This document shows, piece by piece, positions 36,341 through 48,329 of a DNA stretch of 64,000 bases; positions within the stretch are counted from its first letter, which is position 1, and each line of letters begins with the position of its first letter. Made by a program: the position numbers and the translations under genes. Origin of the DNA: Ignelater luminosus (taxonomy: Eukaryota > Arthropoda > Insecta > Coleoptera > Elateridae); the NCBI GenBank assembly GCA_011009095.1, contig VTPC01091238.1:85809-149808 (forward strand), read 5' to 3'. Under the pieces are notes generated by a model, which worked only from the letters and a program-made list of their open reading frames with translations, searched no databases and was not told the origin of the DNA.

Positions 36341-37700
36341 TCAGGAATCAACAGTAATCACCCAACATGTTTAAATTCCATCTTCACTGGTAGCTCTTTT
36401 CCAACGTTGAAAGGTATTGATGGAAACGCTCCCCATGCTCATCACTTACAGCTCCCAAATTGTCTGTGAAAAAATCCAAATGGGGATGTAAATAATACAT
36501 TTCACGCGACTTTTTCTTTTTCTTGTAGAACCGCATTGAAACCGCTATCATTCATTAATTGCCGAATTTGGGGACCCACAAGTATGCCCTCCTTTATCTT
36601 AGCTTCGCTAATTTTTGAAAATTTTTCTTTTATGTACTAAAAACCCCTTCCGCCACGGTCCATACCTTTTACAAAATTTTTATCAGCCCTAACTGCAAAG
36701 GGGGCAAATAGACATTGTTTCTATCCACAAGGTTTTCATGTAAAATATTTTTTCTCCCACAACTATCTGCCTACTTGCCCATCTTTTCACGATATATTGT
36801 TGCGATTTAGCACGACTGTCCCACTCAAACAAGAAGCAACTGTCTTTTGTAAATCCCAGTTGCATTCCTAATAACAAAGTTATAACTTTCAAATTTCCAC
36901 AGATTTTCCAGTCGTATCTTTTATAGTCTACGCTCGTTAAAAGGCATTTCATAGTTTTATAAGATTCCTTTAGGTGAACTGAATATGCAATTGGAACGGA
37001 AGGCAATGCCATTGTGCAATAGAATTGCTTTCAAACTAAATTTAGATGCATCAATGAACAGTCGCCATTCTTGTGGTTTGTGTTTACGTCCAAGGGTTTC
37101 CATCAAACCGTCAACATCACTGCAGTAGGTAAGATTGTAGTCCATAGAATAAAAATCAGAAAACTTCTTTTCGCGGTTACGGAAATGACTAATTTTGGTA
37201 CTGTGTTCCAATAAATTTCAACTTTTCAATCGGGAGCCAACCTTTTGTTTAAGTTCAATTCACGAACTAAATCGTTAGTTGTGCCTGTGTGATCAAATGT
37301 GGCTCATTGGGATCTGCGCGAATAAACTTTGGATAATTGCTAGAAACAATGTCGACATTTTCTTCATCTGATCCTTCAAATTTTTCTGGTGGCACAGGAA
37401 CTGGAAGATCAGTACAATGGCCAACGGGTCTTATAGCCGATGTTAAATTAGGATACACGACAGATTTTTTATTTTTTGCACAGAAGCATGCTATCTTTGT
37501 TATGCAGAAATAACAATCGGTTAGATGATCCTCTTGTTCCCTCTATATCATACGTACTGCAAGGGCATACATACACGGGAACCTTTTATCCACTGCAAAA
37601 GGCGATTTAACAAGAAACACAATAAATATGTGGTGCCCATTGCTTATCTTGATCTCCAATTTGACATCCAAAGTACAGACGATAAGCTCTCGTTATTAGC
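36340..37700 (-). pseudogene. Relic of a multicopy insect protein family of unknown function
   Basis: The minus strand carries a well-ordered but broken copy of a protein I recognise from many uncharacterised arthropod entries. Order: YFGCQIGDQDKQWAPH near 37630-37680, which holds Cys/His residues that look metal-binding. Then CYFCITK near 37490-37515, YPNLTSAIRPV (frame 37458-37267), and the frame 37211-36957, which contains a DVDGLMETLG block, EWRLFIDASKFSLKAILLHN and neighbours. The frame 37012-36689 holds IAYSVHLKESY, WKICGNLKVI and CFLFEWDSRAKSQ. Next come FVKGMDRGG near 36660 and GPQIRQLMNDSGF near 36560. After a deletion, NLGAVSDEHGERFHQ lies near 36410-36455. The pieces occupy three frames, with added stops. 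Family members are repetitive and probably derive from, or are, mobile elements, but their biochemical role is not known to me. Confidence 0.8.
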
Positions 37701-40530
37701 GCAGTAAAACATCTTTTTTGGTGTTTAGCAGTAAACTATCCACAAACGTAATAAAAACTGTCTGAATCGTTCGCACATGATTAATGTTTCTATAGTTATC
37801 ACTCGAAACACAAAACATTTTCTTTGTTAAGCAGTGATAATGCGACTTTATAAAACTTCACTCGCTCCACAAAACAGTACTAGCACTGAACAGGTTCATA
37901 CATAAGTGATCTCACTTATGGAAAGTTGAAATAATATTTACAAATATTTATCAGAGTGACATATCTGTTGATGACATGTTAATAGCTTTCTAATATATGC
38001 GGAATGCAATTACCTCATTTCCAAAACTTCTTATTGCTAATACGTAATTACCTAATGTAATTATAATTACACTGTCCACTGGAACTTCAAATGCATATTT
38101 ACATATCAAAAACTACACGTGATAGGAAAAATCTGAAAGGAGATTTGAATTCAGAAAGAAAAGTTACATAGGATTGCCTAGTTTTGTTTAAGAACCAAGA
38201 ACTCTGTTAATTCGTGTTATTATTTATTTGCAGAGTTTTGCAATTTGGACTATTCTTTACGTAAAAACAAATGTTAATAACTATAATGTTTGCTGATGTT
38301 TGTTTCTCTATTCACTAACAGTTTTGCACATACTATCATCTAGTTCAGGGTCTTTTAATGTTTTGTAAGTTACAGAACACTTTGCGATTTGTCTTGTTTA
38401 TTGGAAGCACCATGTACATAGCTAGTTTAACTTTTTTTTTGTCATAGCATCACGTTCAATGTTTGTTGCATAAATGTTTCTATAGACTCTGTAAGTCTTT
38501 TTGATCATTTTCGAGAAATATTGAAACGGGAAGTTTAGTAGGGAAAGAAAGAAAATAAAGGTCGAGCAAACGATACAGCATTGAATTCTTGGCTTGCTGA
38601 TGACAGTTTTCAAATTCTTCGTGTTTATGTAGTGAATCAGTACATCGATTTCTTGCGGATAGCCTGACTAGACTGAACCAACAGTGCTAGTAAATAGTAC
38701 TAGATAATTCCCACTTTTGAATTTGTAGTAAAGACGGCCTTTAAAGAAATATAGGAGTGTGTGTGAAGGAAAAGGCTTCGTAGTAGAAGGAACGTTTAAA
38801 ACACTGTTGTAGAAGGTTGAGTTAGGAAGGTCACAGGAACAAGCTTTATTTGTTTTTTTACAATTAAAGTGTTCAATATACCGTCCTCACTCTTATCCAA
38901 ATCCGCATCGTTAGTTTAGAGTGGACAGCCTTAAATACTCTGAAGCTACTACTTCTTTTTCCCATTCAAGCTTATATTCTCAAAATACTAAAAAGCTTCT
39001 GCTTTGCCACCAAGTAGCTTCTAGATCCATTTCGCTATATTTTAATTTTAATTTTTTTAATGGGCCAAGATTTGTTCATAAGGTCTGAAATCTTGTGACC
39101 TACATCAATTTTTGGGTTAATTAATTCGACTAGCTTCTAACTTGTTTTGTGAGTTTTGAGTGAATTTTATGATTACCTTGATGTTTGTTCTTGCTTTGCT
39201 TTTTATAGTAACAACATAATTAGAAAGAGCGGCTAAAAACGGCACTCAAGAAGAAGACAGTTATGGTTTCTCAAAAATACTAGGACAAACAAACATTTTT
39301 GTCTTAATCTTCTTCTTGCAGCTTGTCTTCAAATGCATAATAACGACACCAATGTCACTATATAGTTCAAATTTCAAAATTTCTAAACTTTCAAAGAAGT
39401 AAATAACCAGTGGCTTTAAAAATAGTAAAGTGTAGATCTTGCTGCTTAAACTCATCTACATTAATCATTGCATTAAAATGATCCTGCTCATAAATTATTA
39501 TTGATGGCGCATGTAATCCTAAAACCGTTGTTTTTGACGGAACTGTTTACATATTGGATATTTTCAAACATTTTTGAAAAATGATTTTGTAAACAAGACA
39601 AAAAGTACGGGCTTCTTGAATTGTATTGATCATTCTGCGGGATATAACTGTATCTGCAAAATATCTATTACGCTCATATTCATCAAAGCTCAGAGCTTAT
39701 GTTCAATCTTAACAATTGTTAGCATTTCTAATAACTGGGACGTTATCCTTTTGGCCAAATTTTAGGGTAAAGTTGATTCCTCTAGCAATTAAATTGCAAT
39801 TGCATCTAAGAAATTCAAGCGGCAACTTAAAATAGTATTCAGTACAGTACAGTATAGTTTCTACTAATTTCTGCCTTCTTGTTTTTGCTAATATTCTCTT
39901 ACAAGACCTTAGACTGGGGAAAATACAAGTTATTGTAATTTTTATACCTCTCTTCGTCTTGTGACACTTGACTCGGCAAGCAACTCTTGAGGTAAAACTT
40001 ACTATAAGCTTGAAATGTATACACACGCTACGGTTTAACTCAAGACATTTCTTCACTTTTCTGGAAATGTTTAGGAAAATCGCACTTTAATCGTGTAGCT
40101 CTAAAAAAGGAACGCAAACCAAAAATTGTTTAAGCAAACTGAATTATCTCGTACAAAGCTAGATAAATTGAAATTAGAACCAGCAGATTAGTCAGAAAGA
40201 ATTTATTGAGAATAATGCCTTAAATCACTATGGCTCTTTCATATACATAGAGCGTCTTATTACCTCGAGGCACTGTACAGGAAAGACGAAGCATGTGTAG
40301 CAGTTTTAATATTGGATTTAAAGATTTCATTTGCGTAAGAACTACTAGGAGTTAAAAACTGCATTACTGGTAGATTAATATTACTGCTACTTGCGGCAGC
40401 GTAATTTACTTTAACATGAGTTCTCTTGGTGTTAACTAGAAGAATACTGTGGTTTTGTCAATATCAGAGGGTGATCAAAGGTTAGTGTTTACTTTTTACA
40501 TAAGAGTGCACTTCATTACCATGTAGGAGA
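37700..40530. other. Intergenic AT-rich interval
   Basis: No frame carries recognisable motifs. The longest, at 39709-40056 (minus, 115 codons), is Lys/Cys/Ile-rich and unassigned. No terminal repeats were found. Confidence 0.5.
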
Positions 40531-40690
40531 GTTAGTCAACTTTAGGCGGCATGCTCGCCTCGGGCAGATGGATGAATTGAACGGAAATCTTTAAACTAAA
40601 TGTTCCGCCGATCCAGGCTCGAACTACCTTCCTGTAAGTTGAGACGCATACATCTCTACCTTTAAATTAGCATTGGTGGCATGTAACCTT
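40530..40690 (-). repeat. Possible tRNA-derived SINE
   Basis: On the minus strand, GGTAGAGATG (40660-40651) resembles a pol III A box. AGTTCGAGCCT (40625-40615) fits the B box GWTCRANNC, and the 35-nt spacing is within the range of tRNA-type promoters. The sequence between looks like a worn anticodon arm. The acceptor stem cannot be folded, so it is not a functional tRNA. The element's ends and tail were not found. Confidence 0.35.
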
Positions 40691-42050
40691 TTAGAGGTGG
40701 TGTTACATACATTGAGGGCTCTAGAAACAATAAATTAGTGAAGTAAAAAATCAATGGCTCTTAAACTGTGAGACAAGACGAGCGTATTAAGAACTTAGTG
40801 ATAAATTCTTTTTAGCAAATAATCGTTTGATTTGTGTTCTTGATTTTTTTCATTTAATGGTAAAAAAATACTAATTTGTATGTAGCTGAAAAGAACATGC
40901 ACCCCATACTTACTTCTTAACAAGTTTTAAGATGACTTTTCTTGATTCATCAACTTGTTCAAATAGTCTTAAAATAAAAAAAAAGTTTCCGCTTTATTAT
41001 ATCAACACAACTTTTAAGTTATCTAATAAAAAAGCACGAATCCCTATTAAATTAACAGCGTTTCAAAGTTTAACTTCTGTGTAGATATTATTATTATTAG
41101 TATTAATAATCGTATCTTCCATAACACACGAAATTATGTAATGAAGGTAACCTTGGCACTAATGTAGAATAAGACGGGGGTGTAAGTTGGTGTTGTATGC
41201 TCCTTATACCCCGTATCCCTGTCACATCGAGAGCTTGTTGACAGAGCTTGATTCGATGCGTGCACGAGCTTATTAAACATGCATGGATCGCACACGCACA
41301 CACACACACATATACACACAACACAGGCGCGCTTTTCGTAGTAGGGGTTTGATGCGATGGTAGTTGCTCAGGAAGGTTCTGTTAAGAACTCTCATCTTCG
41401 AGCCGCCTCCGGCGATGTGCTTGAGATAACTTTGTCAGTAAGTTAACATTGCGTATTCTGAATTTACTACGTCACGATTCGAGTACACAGTAAATAATTA
41501 CATAGACAGCGAAAATGTACCCCGTTGTTTACTATACTGAAATAAGAAAGCATAAATAAAAAATTAATATAGCCGTCCTGAATTTATGAACAAGCAAAAT
41601 TGGAATATACTGATTTTCATGTCTCTTTTTGTTCCTTATTTAGAGCTTTTGCAACTAAAATACTTTTAAAGTTTTCATGATATTTTATCAGGTAATCATG
41701 TATGCGATGTATGCAGAACTTTAAAATTCGTTCAGATTTCCTACAGTTATTTTCTCTTTTTAAATAAAGTATAAATAAACAATAATTTAAAAAGCATCAT
41801 TTAAGAACTCTATTACTAATTGCTTCAAATTAGTAGTAACCTCTTAATGAATTTGATTCATGTTTCTTATTTTTTCTATAATTAATACAGTTATTTAGTT
41901 ATCTATTCGGCAAAAAATTGTCATTAAAAGCAAATACAAGCAACATGATATTAAAGAAAAAATTCACATGGAAATCATTGTGTTGTATTGAAACCATTAA
42001 ATCAGGTTTGACCGCAGTGATACCGAGCATGCAACATAACCAAATTACCG
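40690..42050. other. Intergenic DNA with a CA microsatellite
   Basis: No gene seen. A CA-type microsatellite lies at 41291-41321. An open minus-strand frame over it, at 41324-41103, owes its Cys/Val-rich start to that repeat. Confidence 0.55.
41291..41321. repeat. CA dinucleotide microsatellite
   Basis: An imperfect tract of CA units, interrupted by CG and TA steps, within otherwise unique sequence. Confidence 0.9.
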
Positions 42051-43800
42051 TACGCAAACGCTCTCAGACCGATTGACTCTTAATACAACAGAAGAAGAAA
42101 TGTCACTGAGTCACATGGAGATTGGGGGGATCTTTGACCTAGACTCACATCAGACCACTCCCTAATAATCCAACATAAAATGAAATCATCATAGAAAAGG
42201 ATGCGATCCGATGCTAATAGATTGACTCACTCAAATGAATCTCAAGAATATCTAAATAATCACAATCAGCTGAATTTACTGCTCAAGATCAAACAGTAGA
42301 TAATTGAGAAAGTTGAGAAGTTTCTTGTAGACAATAACAGGCAACGTGGAAAAATACTTTGAAATCAAGAAAACAATAGTTAGAAACAACTACCCAAAAG
42401 AGAACCAGCAACAAAAAAAAGCAAATTGAGAAAAGTGTCAACCAGCAAAATCATCGACAGGCAAGAATGGATTAAACAATGCAACTCAGAAATAAGACAA
42501 ATTATGGAGCTATAAAGGATCAATCCATCTGCAAGGATTGACCGGTAATAAAAAGACAGATTACTCTTTCTGGCAAGCGGCTAAGAAATAAACAAGGTCA
42601 TATTTGCATATTCAGCAATTAAGATCTACAAAGGGAAGTAGTACAAAAAATAATCAACCAAAAGTCAAAACATTTGCTACCTACCTAGAGCAAACATTTC
42701 AGCCAAATGAAAAACGCTTGGTTACGATTTGCCGAAGCATGAAATGAACATAAACCTACTAACTCCTGGAGAAATTGCGAAAGACATCAAAACCAACATT
42801 AACCCAAACAAATCTGCAATCTCAATTCTCATAACTAAAGAACCGCTTAAGAAATTACCAAAAAAGCAATTACAAAATTTAATTCTACTTGATAAATGCC
42901 CGAAAAATGACTGAGGTTATTATGATTTCAAAATCGGGCAAACTATCCAATCAAGTAACATCAAATCGACCAATATCACTACTCTTGACAATATTAAGAT
43001 TATCCCAAAAACTACTGCTGATGAGATTAAAGTTAGTTATTGAACGCAAGGGCATGATACCTGCGTAGCAGTAGGGGTTGAAGGAGCACTCAAAAATTGA
43101 TCAAGCTCATATAATAAGCTGACATAATAAAGATAGCATATGAAGAGAAGAAAATATGTTCGTAGACAGAAACTAAGCTTTTGATAAAGTTTAACATGAA
43201 GAAGGCCTAGTAATTCTTGATATCTCACAAACAGCCAGAAGATTTTAATAAGTAAGTGATAATTTAAATGCCTTAACTATGAAGCAGAGAATTAGAATCA
43301 GTGAGAGCATGCTCTTATAACAATTAGCAATACTAACATTCCATGCAACAAAACAATGGGGTACTTTAGAATACACTTTGATGTCGAGCTCTTATGGAAA
43401 AAACATGCCAGAAAAAAACGAAATGAAGTGAACCTCAAGTACAAACATTGTATTGGCTGGTAAAAAGGAAATCACGGTTATCGATTTACAATAAATTACT
43501 GCAGCATACATAAGCTGTAAAACTCAATTGGACCTATGGAATACAGTTGTAGGGCTGTGCAAAAATTTTTAGAAATGTGTTGGATGCTTTATGGCACTTC
43601 CGAGATAGTTATTTACATAGAGATTTGAAGATCCTAACAGCCTTGGAAGAAATCAAGAGGTCTACAGCCGAGTATGTTAAACCTTTGAACCTGTACATAG
43701 TACATATAAGTGTATATAGACAATGTAGTGCTTCAGTATATGATCGAAGCTACAATATAGGGGACGTCCTAGTAGATAAGTACCTAAGTAGTTTCAAGGT
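42050..43800 (+). pseudogene. Jockey-type LINE pol relic (endonuclease end, RT, C-terminus)
   Basis: Plus-strand fragments follow Jockey ORF2 order. LTSDHSLIIQHK near 42138-42180 is the end of the apurinic-type endonuclease (S-D-H block). LLTPGEIAKDIKTNINPNKS near 42755-42812 matches the L-T-P-x-E-V-x-x-I-K-x-L-N-P-K-K-A block that opens the RT. EVIMISKSGKLSNQVTS and RPISLLLTI near 42915-43000, then LKLVIERKGMIP near 43025-43065, are RT motifs 1-2. After a decayed middle with no readable YADD, a thumb/C-terminal block follows. FRIHFDVELLWKKHARKKRNE lies near 43370-43430, and SYLHRDLKILTALEEIKRST (frame 43577-43852) matches the Jockey I-H-R-D-L-x-I-x-T-V-x-E-E-I block. Frames shift repeatedly. 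It lies in opposite orientation to the Jockey gag at 13-14 kb. Confidence 0.82.
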
Positions 43801-46490
43801 TTTAGAAAATTATTTCACATTAATTCTAAAACAGAAAAAAATAAAAAATTAATCTACATCAAACTCAATTTACATACGCTCCTGTTTTTTGAATTTTTTA
43901 AGTATCATCGGTAAAGCATTTCCATAATCACATAAAAATAATGCTGTGTAAATCATTAGGAAAATCTCTGTGATTGGGAACTACAATTAAATTTTTCAAA
44001 AAAACCGATCCAAAGAGACTTGAATTGATTTAGGGTTTCATACTTTCCAGTCTTTCAGTTGCTATTATTCACTAAAATACCTAAGATCTAGATAACCAAA
44101 CTTACTGAAAATGGTAAAAAAAGCTACAAATGATTTGTATGTTTTGGACTCTGAAAGCTTAATCGGATCACTAGCTAATTACTGAAATAAATACAATCAG
44201 CAGCACCCACAATTAGGAGTTTTGGTTACTTCTGAAATAGTATGTACAAAACAGAGAGAATCAGCATGTTCTCTACACAAGGTTGCGATGAATTTGATAA
44301 TATAAAATTTACCAACTTAACTCTTAATCTACAGTCAAAAATAAAACTTATTCGTTTGTTTATTCAAATGAGTCTCTCTCTTTCTGTCTCAAATATGACG
44401 ACTAGAAAGTCACTGACCGAATTACCTGTTCTTTCTCTCTTTTCTTGAATGTTTCCCATCTTGGTCTGGCTGTACCTCATGTCCTGCAATGTAAGGGATT
44501 TCCATTTAGGATTTTCAACTAACTATAGAAGAAACGTAAAGATGAACATCCAACTGAAATTACGTGCATCGTAAAGAAACGTAAGTGAACGATTAAATGG
44601 TGAGCCTAACATTGGATTGATCAGAAGGGGTGGTAAGAAAACGACTGTTTCCCACACAACAAGGCAATCGGTTTATTTTTTTTTTGCTTATAACAATATT
44701 TTCAGGTCAAAAAGTTGTACTGAAATCGATCATCTTATAACTAATAAAGTGAACAATCTTCACAGGATTATGGTTTAGGAAATCTCTTTCCATGAAACTG
44801 ATAAATAGAGATTTCTTTTATTTGGTTGTAAATAATTTTTCTAAAACTGAATAAAAATCTGTGATCTTCTATTGGTATAAACTTATGTACACATCTTTAC
44901 TAAAATATATGTCTCATATTAGTACTAAGCAAACAATTATGTCTTTTCAATTTTAGTTTTCAGTTTAGGTTGCTTTACAAAGCTGGTTTATTTGCCATTC
45001 TAAAAAGCTTAAGTCGTTTTAAGAATCATATCCACCAGAAATGCAGAAAAGCAATTTTTACCATGTTAAATGCTATCAGAAACCGAAAGATTCTTTAAAT
45101 AGATCTGAACTTTGTGTTACAAGTAGTGAAACTTACTTCAAGCACATACTAATAATTACTGGTTTTCAATTACCGAATAGATAGTACGTATATGCCCCAG
45201 GGAAAGTCTTAACAAGGATAGAAAGTTCTTATTGAAGTATGTCAAACAGTAGTGTTCTGTTTGGTGCTACTTAACTTTTATTATTTGATTGTTTAGCCTG
45301 TCATCTTAATAACAAAAAACTGAGTTTGGCCATGAGAAATGAAACTGAGTGTGCGGTAGTTTAATTAAACTACGTCTTTACGTTTATCTCTTTAATTAAA
45401 TTTGGGTTATTTCATGCCAAACTAGCCAATAGTTGTAGTCGACCATTTCTGATTTTCTTGAACCTCGGTAAAAATGTTTTTTTGGGCGATGTTTTTCAAG
45501 AAGAGATCCGGTTTGAACCGTTATCAAGAAGATGATGCGGAATTCCAAGTTCATATCTTGAAATAATATATGATTGCTTTCTGGAAATTCGATAAAATGA
45601 TAAAGGCTAAAAGACAATCTTTTTTGGGACAGCCCGTGCAGTTCTTAATAATTTTTAATATGCTTTACCGCAATACTACACCCCTAGATAAATACAAAAA
45701 TTTTTTCTAAATTATTTCAAAAGACACCTTCCTGATGTTTTAAGGTACAGCATTTAAAAAAAGAATTAGAATATACAGGGGCCGTCCAAAAAATTTCTTT
45801 TTTTAGCTATATTTAGATATATTTTAATACAGCAATTATTTTACGTAAATCACTTTTCCAGAAAGGCAAATGTTAGTATTTAATTGTTGTAATATTGACA
45901 CCAAATCGAAGACTAAGTGCTATGTGCATTTTCTTTTAATAATAAATTATGGGTCTTTATTTGGTACTATATAAAAAATTGTTTTCCTTTATAACATCTT
46001 ATATACCTAAAAATTAATGTAAACATTTTTTAACAATTCTTAATGTAACATTTCTACAAAACTACTAGTCATAACCTTGGGTCATAAATTATAATTGTAA
46101 ACATATTGTTTGTAGCATCCTCATTATTTAATTCTAAAAGATATTTCAGTTAAATGTACGATATACATTTGTTGTAATTAAATGTAAAATAAAATTCTTA
46201 GCTTTTGTAAATATTTTCTCATTTTCTCAGGTACGCTGTATTAATAAACAAAGTCTGAAGAAGTCGGATCTAATTTCCTCGTAAATCTGATATTTTAATG
46301 TGAATACTTACAGAAATTATTCTGGGAAAAATATCTTAAGTTGCTTGAAAAAATAGCTCGAGGTTGAAATAAGATCTTTTCTCTTTTTTGAGTGCTTTTT
46401 GGTATACGTTCTGTTGCTTTTTTTAATATTAGTAATCTTCCCTAGCTTCCCGTTAATTAATTCCTTAATTAATAATAGGGTTCTTCTTGA
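43800..46490. other. Intergenic AT-rich interval
   Basis: No recognisable gene. The sequence ACAGGGGCCGTCC near 45775 resembles the terminal bases of some insect DNA transposons, but no partner end was found. Confidence 0.5.
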
Positions 46491-46494
46491 ACAG

Positions 46495-46614
46495 GATGAA
46501 ATAAATCAGTATCGATGTAAATATCCTCGTTGTAATGAATCTTTTACCGGTGAAGTGGTTCGAAATTGTGCCTTCGTTCATTGTAGGGCTTCGCTTCTCA
46601 AGTGGCATCAGCAG
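46495..46614 (+). CDS. Candidate internal exon (40 codons), cysteine-rich
   Basis: A 120-bp frame without stops is bounded on the left by CTTCTTGAACAG and on the right by CAGCAG followed by GTAAAT, which read as a splice acceptor and donor. It starts and ends in phase 0. The peptide begins DEINQYRCKYPRCNESF and contains Y-x-C-x4-C-x3-F, reminiscent of the first half of a C2H2 zinc finger, then further Cys and His at irregular spacing. No neighbouring exon was identified. It could belong to a gene whose other exons lie outside the window, or be chance. Confidence 0.25.
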
Positions 46615-46988
46615 GTAAATTAAATTGAAGCCGGGAGAACTGCAATATACGAATTTTCCAGTTTTTGATGTAGACAGGCAGGTAGGCGCATTGTATATTA
46701 GGAGAGAAAGTGGCTTTGTTTCCTTGCGTATCCATTTAGAAAACGTCCTTTTTTTCTTTTAAATTCAATAAATGTCAATTTTAGATCATTTTGCGTTTTT
46801 TGTTTGGATAAAAAACAGATACTATTTCATTTTGACAAGTTTTGATCTTAAATCACATGAAACATCTATCTTCAAGTGAAATATTACGTTATATAAAATA
46901 CCAAATTGATCATTCTTGATCTATTAATACAAGCACGTCACTGTCTTTTCAAGGATAGAAAAAGTACAATATTAAACAAAAAAAAGTA

Positions 46989-46994
46989 TTTATT
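46989..46994 (-). terminator. Polyadenylation signal AATAAA of the LRR gene
   Basis: AATAAA on the minus strand, about 80 bp past the stop codon of the LRR protein gene. The spacing suits a short 3' UTR. Confidence 0.6.
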
Positions 46995-47073
46995 ACAAAT
47001 TATTTACACTATCATTATTTATAAAAATTTGTGATCTCTAAAAGTTTATCAATCACTGAACACTTACTTTAAT

Positions 47074-48249
47074 TTATAGTTCACATGGTGGGCTTGGAGG
47101 AGATTTGTTGTTGATTTCAGTATATTTCTGATGATAGACCTGATTATTGCTATAATCGCAAGTGTTCGGATGAGCAGCGTCCACTACGCAAATAGGGCGC
47201 GTTCCATCATAATAATCCCGGTCACACTTTTGTTGCACTGCACGATCACTTAACCACCCTAAAATAGCATCCAAACATGGACATTGCCAGGGATTTCCAG
47301 TAATACGAATAAATCTTAAATTATCGAGTCTTCTCAATACGGTTGTTGTTAGATAAGAAAGACGATTATTATTAATGTGTAATTTCCGTAGCTTTGGTAA
47401 ACCATTTTTTGGGAATGACTCTGGCTTTAACTCCAACAGAAAATTATGAGACAGAATCAATTCTTCGAGATTTAATAACTGATCGAATGTATAACTAGAA
47501 ATTTGAGAAATTTTGTTATTTTTAAAATTTAATACTTTTAGATTGTTCAAGCCTTTAACAGTGTTTCTGTCGATTTCTGTAAATAAATTATTTTGCAGGT
47601 GTAGTACTTCCAATTTGTGTGGATTATTCATTAAAATTTCCGGCTCGAATTCTGTAAGTCGATTACCATCTAAATCTAAACGTCTTAAACGAGTCATATT
47701 TATAAACGCATCCCTTTCTATAAAAGATAAGCGATTATTTGATAAGCCTAAAGTGTCTATGGGTAAATTATTAAATACACCATATTTCACTTCACTTAAT
47801 TTGTTGTCAACTATATAAAGCTTCTTTAAACCTTCCAGGTTAGTAAACGCGCCATTTTCTATATCGAAAACTACATTATTCCGTAGATCTAGTTCTTGAA
47901 TTGGTAAACTAGAAAGAAGACTTGCTGGTAATGTAATCTGTGCGTTGCTACGAAGAAATAATTTTTGAACATCTTTAAGAAGTTTGAAAGTGTCAGCACT
48001 TATTGCGTCTTTACCATCTTCAATTAAAACTATTTTGACGTTTGGTTTTCTATTTACAGATGGAGGAGTTTTATGTTTATGTATCACCACATCGAATAAA
48101 CCACGATTTTCTTCTGCTTCTAATTCTTGAATAGAAGCGCACAGATAACTAGCAACACCTCCTATACTCTGAAGTTGACATTCTTGAAAACTTTCCGGTA
48201 CTCCAACAAGAAGAATTATAACACACAACAACAAGCAAGTTTGTTTCAT
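47074..48249 (-). CDS. Secreted leucine-rich-repeat protein
   Basis: This is the only intact, clearly protein-coding gene in the window. The open frame extends to 48321 (415 codons), but I place the start at the Met at 48247-48249 (residue 25 of the long frame, giving 391 residues). From there a classic signal peptide follows (MKQTCLLLCVIILLVGVPES). The extra upstream 24 codons cross a likely splice acceptor (CTTCTCCGTTTGTAG on the minus strand, exon from about 48277). In long-frame numbering, residues 48-115 form an N-terminal part with Cys48 and Cys61. About nine LRRs of about 24 residues (L-x-x-L-x-L-x-x-N) run from 117 to 340. A C-terminal cap (NPWQCPC, Cys347, 349, 366, 378, 388) spans 343-390. 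An N-glycosylation sequon lies at 208-210. No membrane segment or GPI-type tail follows, so it is probably extracellular. Such proteins bind other proteins, and the ligand cannot be read from sequence. It resembles insect connectin/LRR15-like proteins in build only. Confidence 0.93.
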   Translation of the reverse strand: MKQTCLLLCVIILLVGVPESFQECQLQSIGGVASYLCASIQELEAEENRGLFDVVIHKHKTPPSVNRKPNVKIVLIEDGKDAISADTFKLLKDVQKLFLRSNAQITLPASLLSSLPIQELDLRNNVVFDIENGAFTNLEGLKKLYIVDNKLSEVKYGVFNNLPIDTLGLSNNRLSFIERDAFINMTRLRRLDLDGNRLTEFEPEILMNNPHKLEVLHLQNNLFTEIDRNTVKGLNNLKVLNFKNNKISQISSYTFDQLLNLEELILSHNFLLELKPESFPKNGLPKLRKLHINNNRLSYLTTTVLRRLDNLRFIRITGNPWQCPCLDAILGWLSDRAVQQKCDRDYYDGTRPICVVDAAHPNTCDYSNNQVYHQKYTEINNKSPPSPPCEL

Positions 48250-48329
48250 CTTCGATAACGGCGATGTACTGGTAAACCTACAAACGGAGAAGGTCAGCGT
48301 GTACAGTTTACTAATGGGCAATTCCTTGC

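Noticed and set aside
39709..40056. 115-codon minus-strand frame
   Set aside because: Lys/Cys/Ile-rich composition without domain resemblance. Likely chance.
41103..41324. Minus-strand frames rich in Cys and Val
   Set aside because: Their unusual start comes from the CA microsatellite.
41345..41410. Second tRNA/SINE-like stretch with a TTCGAGCC box
   Set aside because: The A-box match is poor and no fold or tail supports it.
47513..47818. 101-codon plus-strand frame inside the LRR gene
   Set aside because: It is antisense to the leucine repeats and is a shadow of the repeat codons.
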